From PALSA-243 sp049522755 (GTDB lineage Bacteria > Acidobacteriota > Terriglobia > Bryobacterales > Bryobacteraceae): a DNA stretch of 6,493 nucleotides. The notes under the pieces were generated by a model. It was not told the DNA's origin, did no database searches, and saw only the letters and a list, made by a program, of their open reading frames with translations. This document shows, piece by piece, positions 4,802 to 6,493 of the stretch; positions within the stretch are counted from its first letter, which is position 1, and every line of letters begins with the position of its first letter. The position numbers were made by a program, and so were the translations under genes. The stretch is from positions 1 through 6,493 of the forward strand of contig JBEKNN010000417.1 of NCBI GenBank assembly GCA_049522755.1. Direction: 5' to 3'.

Positions 4802-6493
4802 ATGAACAGGCGCCTCAGACGCACACTGATGGGCGCGCTGGCCGGCTTGGCGGCTAGCTACCCTTTGGTGATGACGCAAGAGAGGGAGGCAGTCGCAGTC
4901 CTGTTGGGCGTCTTGGTTGGAATCGTCTATACGATCGCTTTCCGCCCAACGCCGCGCGCATATGCCGACAGCGCCATGACAGCGGCGGCGCTTGGCGTTC
5001 CGGCCTGGGTCTTCTTCGGCGTCATCCTTTTCCCGCTGTTCGGAGGCGAGATGCCGGAGTGGACGAATGGAGAGATGCGCGCTCTGTTTCCCGAGTTAAT
5101 CGGATGGGTCCTTTATGGAGGCGCGCTCGGACTGGTGACACAGGCGCTGAACGATATCGCACTCGCCAGACTCGGGCCGGAACCGGAGCCGCCGAAAGCG
5201 CCTGAGCCCGAGCCAAAACACATCGTGATTCTAGGCGGTGGATTCGCCGGCATGACGACCGCGCAAAACCTGGAAGAGTTGTTCGGACCAGACCGATCCG
5301 TTGCTTTTACCTTGGTGAGCGAGACGAACGCTCTATTGTTCACGCCAATGCTCGCCGAGGTAGCCGGCAGCAGCCTGGAACCGAGCCACATCAGCACACC
5401 ATTGCGGACCAGCTTGCGCCGCACGCAAGTGATTCGCGGACGCGTGAGCAAGGTGGACCTCGAAGGCCGCCGGATTCAAGTAACCGTGGAGGGTGGCGGT
5501 GTCCGCGAGTTAGTTTACGACCAAGTGGTCTTCGCGTTGGGCGCTGTTTCGAATTACCTTGGATTGAAGAACGTTCAGGAACTTGCGTTCGACTTCAAGT
5601 CGCTGCTGGACGCCATTCGCATTCGCAATCGCGTGATCGACATGTTCGAGCAAGCGGATCGGGAAACAGATCCCGAACTTCGCCGAGAGAAACTCACGTT
5701 CGTCATCGCGGGTGGTGGATTCGCGGGTGTCGAATTGGCTGGCGCTCTGAACGACTTTTCGCGGGGAATTTTGGCGGACTACCCGAATATCAGCTCTAAA
5801 GACTTGCAGATCGTCTTGGTTCACACGCGAGACCGCATCTTGCCGGAGCTTAGCGAATCGCTGGCAAGGTATGCGCAAGAGAGCATGGCGATGCGCGGCG
5901 TCACGTTCCGGCTCAACTGCCGGCTGAACGATTGTCGGCCCGGCAGCGTGATCCTGAGCGATGGTGAACTTCGGGCGCGAACGCTGGTCTGGACGGCTGG
6001 GACCGCGCCAAATCAGTTGCTGCGGACACTGCCGATAGAGACCGATCAACGGGGCGCCGTGGTGGTCGACAGCACCATGGCTGTCCCCGGCCACTCCGGA
6101 CTGTGGGCTTTAGGCGATTGCGCCGCACTTAAGGATGGCAAGACAGGGAGTCCATGTCCTCCCACTGCGCAGTTCGCGTTGCGTGAGGCCCGCGTGTTAG
6201 CCCGGAATATTCGCGCTGTTCTCCGAAACCACGCGGCCGAGCCATTTCACTTCGATTCGCTGGGCGCGCTGTGCGTGGTGGGGCATCATACGGCTTGTGC
6301 GGAACTGACGGTCCCCTTCGCGCGTGGGAAGTCCATACGCTTCCGCGGACTTCTTGCATGGCTGCTGTGGCGCGGCATTTATTTAGGAAAATTGCCCGGC
6401 CTGGAGCGTAAAATCAGGGTACTGAGCGATTGGTTGATCGAGCTGTTCTTCCCTCGGGATATCGTCCAAACCATCGATCTGTCCCAAACGACA
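4802..6493 (+). CDS. NDH-2-like FAD/NAD(P)H oxidoreductase with N-terminal membrane domain (3' partial)
   Basis: The frame is open for 564 codons to the window end with no stop. An in-frame TGA at 4787 and no other ATG before it support the start at 4802. Residues 1-122 form a membrane domain with three or four hydrophobic stretches (about 9-22, 30-47, 58-80, 98-116). A linker of Pro and Glu (125-138) leads to the flavoprotein: IVILGGGFAGMTTA (141-154, FAD), FVIAGGGFAGVELAG (300-314, NADH), WALGDCAA (435-442, FAD) and a C-terminal DWLIELFFPRDIVQ (543-556) typical of the NDH-2 membrane anchor. Canonical NDH-2 passes electrons from NADH to quinone without pumping protons and is about 400-450 aa; the extra N-terminal domain is the difference. 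The quinone-site motif AQxAxQ reads AQFALR (456-461). Only a few residues seem missing at the end. It is probably co-transcribed with the DoxX gene. Confidence 0.82.
   Translation, partial: MNRRLRRTLMGALAGLAASYPLVMTQEREAVAVLLGVLVGIVYTIAFRPTPRAYADSAMTAAALGVPAWVFFGVILFPLFGGEMPEWTNGEMRALFPELIGWVLYGGALGLVTQALNDIALARLGPEPEPPKAPEPEPKHIVILGGGFAGMTTAQNLEELFGPDRSVAFTLVSETNALLFTPMLAEVAGSSLEPSHISTPLRTSLRRTQVIRGRVSKVDLEGRRIQVTVEGGGVRELVYDQVVFALGAVSNYLGLKNVQELAFDFKSLLDAIRIRNRVIDMFEQADRETDPELRREKLTFVIAGGGFAGVELAGALNDFSRGILADYPNISSKDLQIVLVHTRDRILPELSESLARYAQESMAMRGVTFRLNCRLNDCRPGSVILSDGELRARTLVWTAGTAPNQLLRTLPIETDQRGAVVVDSTMAVPGHSGLWALGDCAALKDGKTGSPCPPTAQFALREARVLARNIRAVLRNHAAEPFHFDSLGALCVVGHHTACAELTVPFARGKSIRFRGLLAWLLWRGIYLGKLPGLERKIRVLSDWLIELFFPRDIVQTIDLSQTT

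Noticed and set aside
5510..6094. Long minus-strand open frame of 194 codons
   Set aside because: It is antisense to the NDH-2-like gene, has no recognisable motif, and is explained by codon bias of the gene on the plus strand.

Overview
This window is about 57% G+C (estimated by eye), densely coding and bacterial, and probably chromosomal. No rRNA, tRNA, transposase, phage gene or CRISPR array is visible. The periplasmic small-metallophore operon and the exported proteins with signal peptides indicate a Gram-negative type of envelope. Gene content and the short-loop palindromes in the first 200 bases would fit a soil lineage such as Acidobacteriota, but that is a weak guess; no marker gene is present.

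Left part (1-1906): a gene-free edge of 225 bases contains a cluster of short-loop palindromes. It is followed by a two-gene operon on the minus strand, read from about 1957 leftward: a membrane-anchored pentapeptide-repeat protein, then an exported HExxH metallopeptidase of the peptidase-MA type. The two genes overlap by a few bases.

Middle (1907-2235): a 329-base divergent control region. It carries a good TATAAT box for the minus-strand operon, an 11-bp-arm palindrome, and a weak candidate promoter for the plus-strand operon.

Right part (2236-6493): a plus-strand operon of bufferin type. Order: a small exported Cys-rich precursor (BufA-like, with two copies of a CX5CX5C module), a stem-loop with a T-rich tail, the MNIO/DUF692 maturase (BufB), its DUF2063 partner (BufC), a DoxX-family membrane protein, and a type II NADH dehydrogenase-like flavoprotein carrying an extra N-terminal membrane domain and running off the right edge. 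BufB/BufC and BufC/DoxX are joined by ATGA overlaps. In characterised bufferin systems BufB and BufC modify precursor cysteines so that the exported peptide binds copper; the same role is inferred here.

The two most notable points are: (i) bufB is split by one missing base near 2947, although everything after it is intact and carries all family motifs, so it is either a very recent mutation or a sequence error; (ii) a membrane-domain/NDH-2 fusion sits directly behind the metallophore operon, suggesting a redox step (possibly Cu(II) reduction or quinone-linked electron flow) tied to metal handling.
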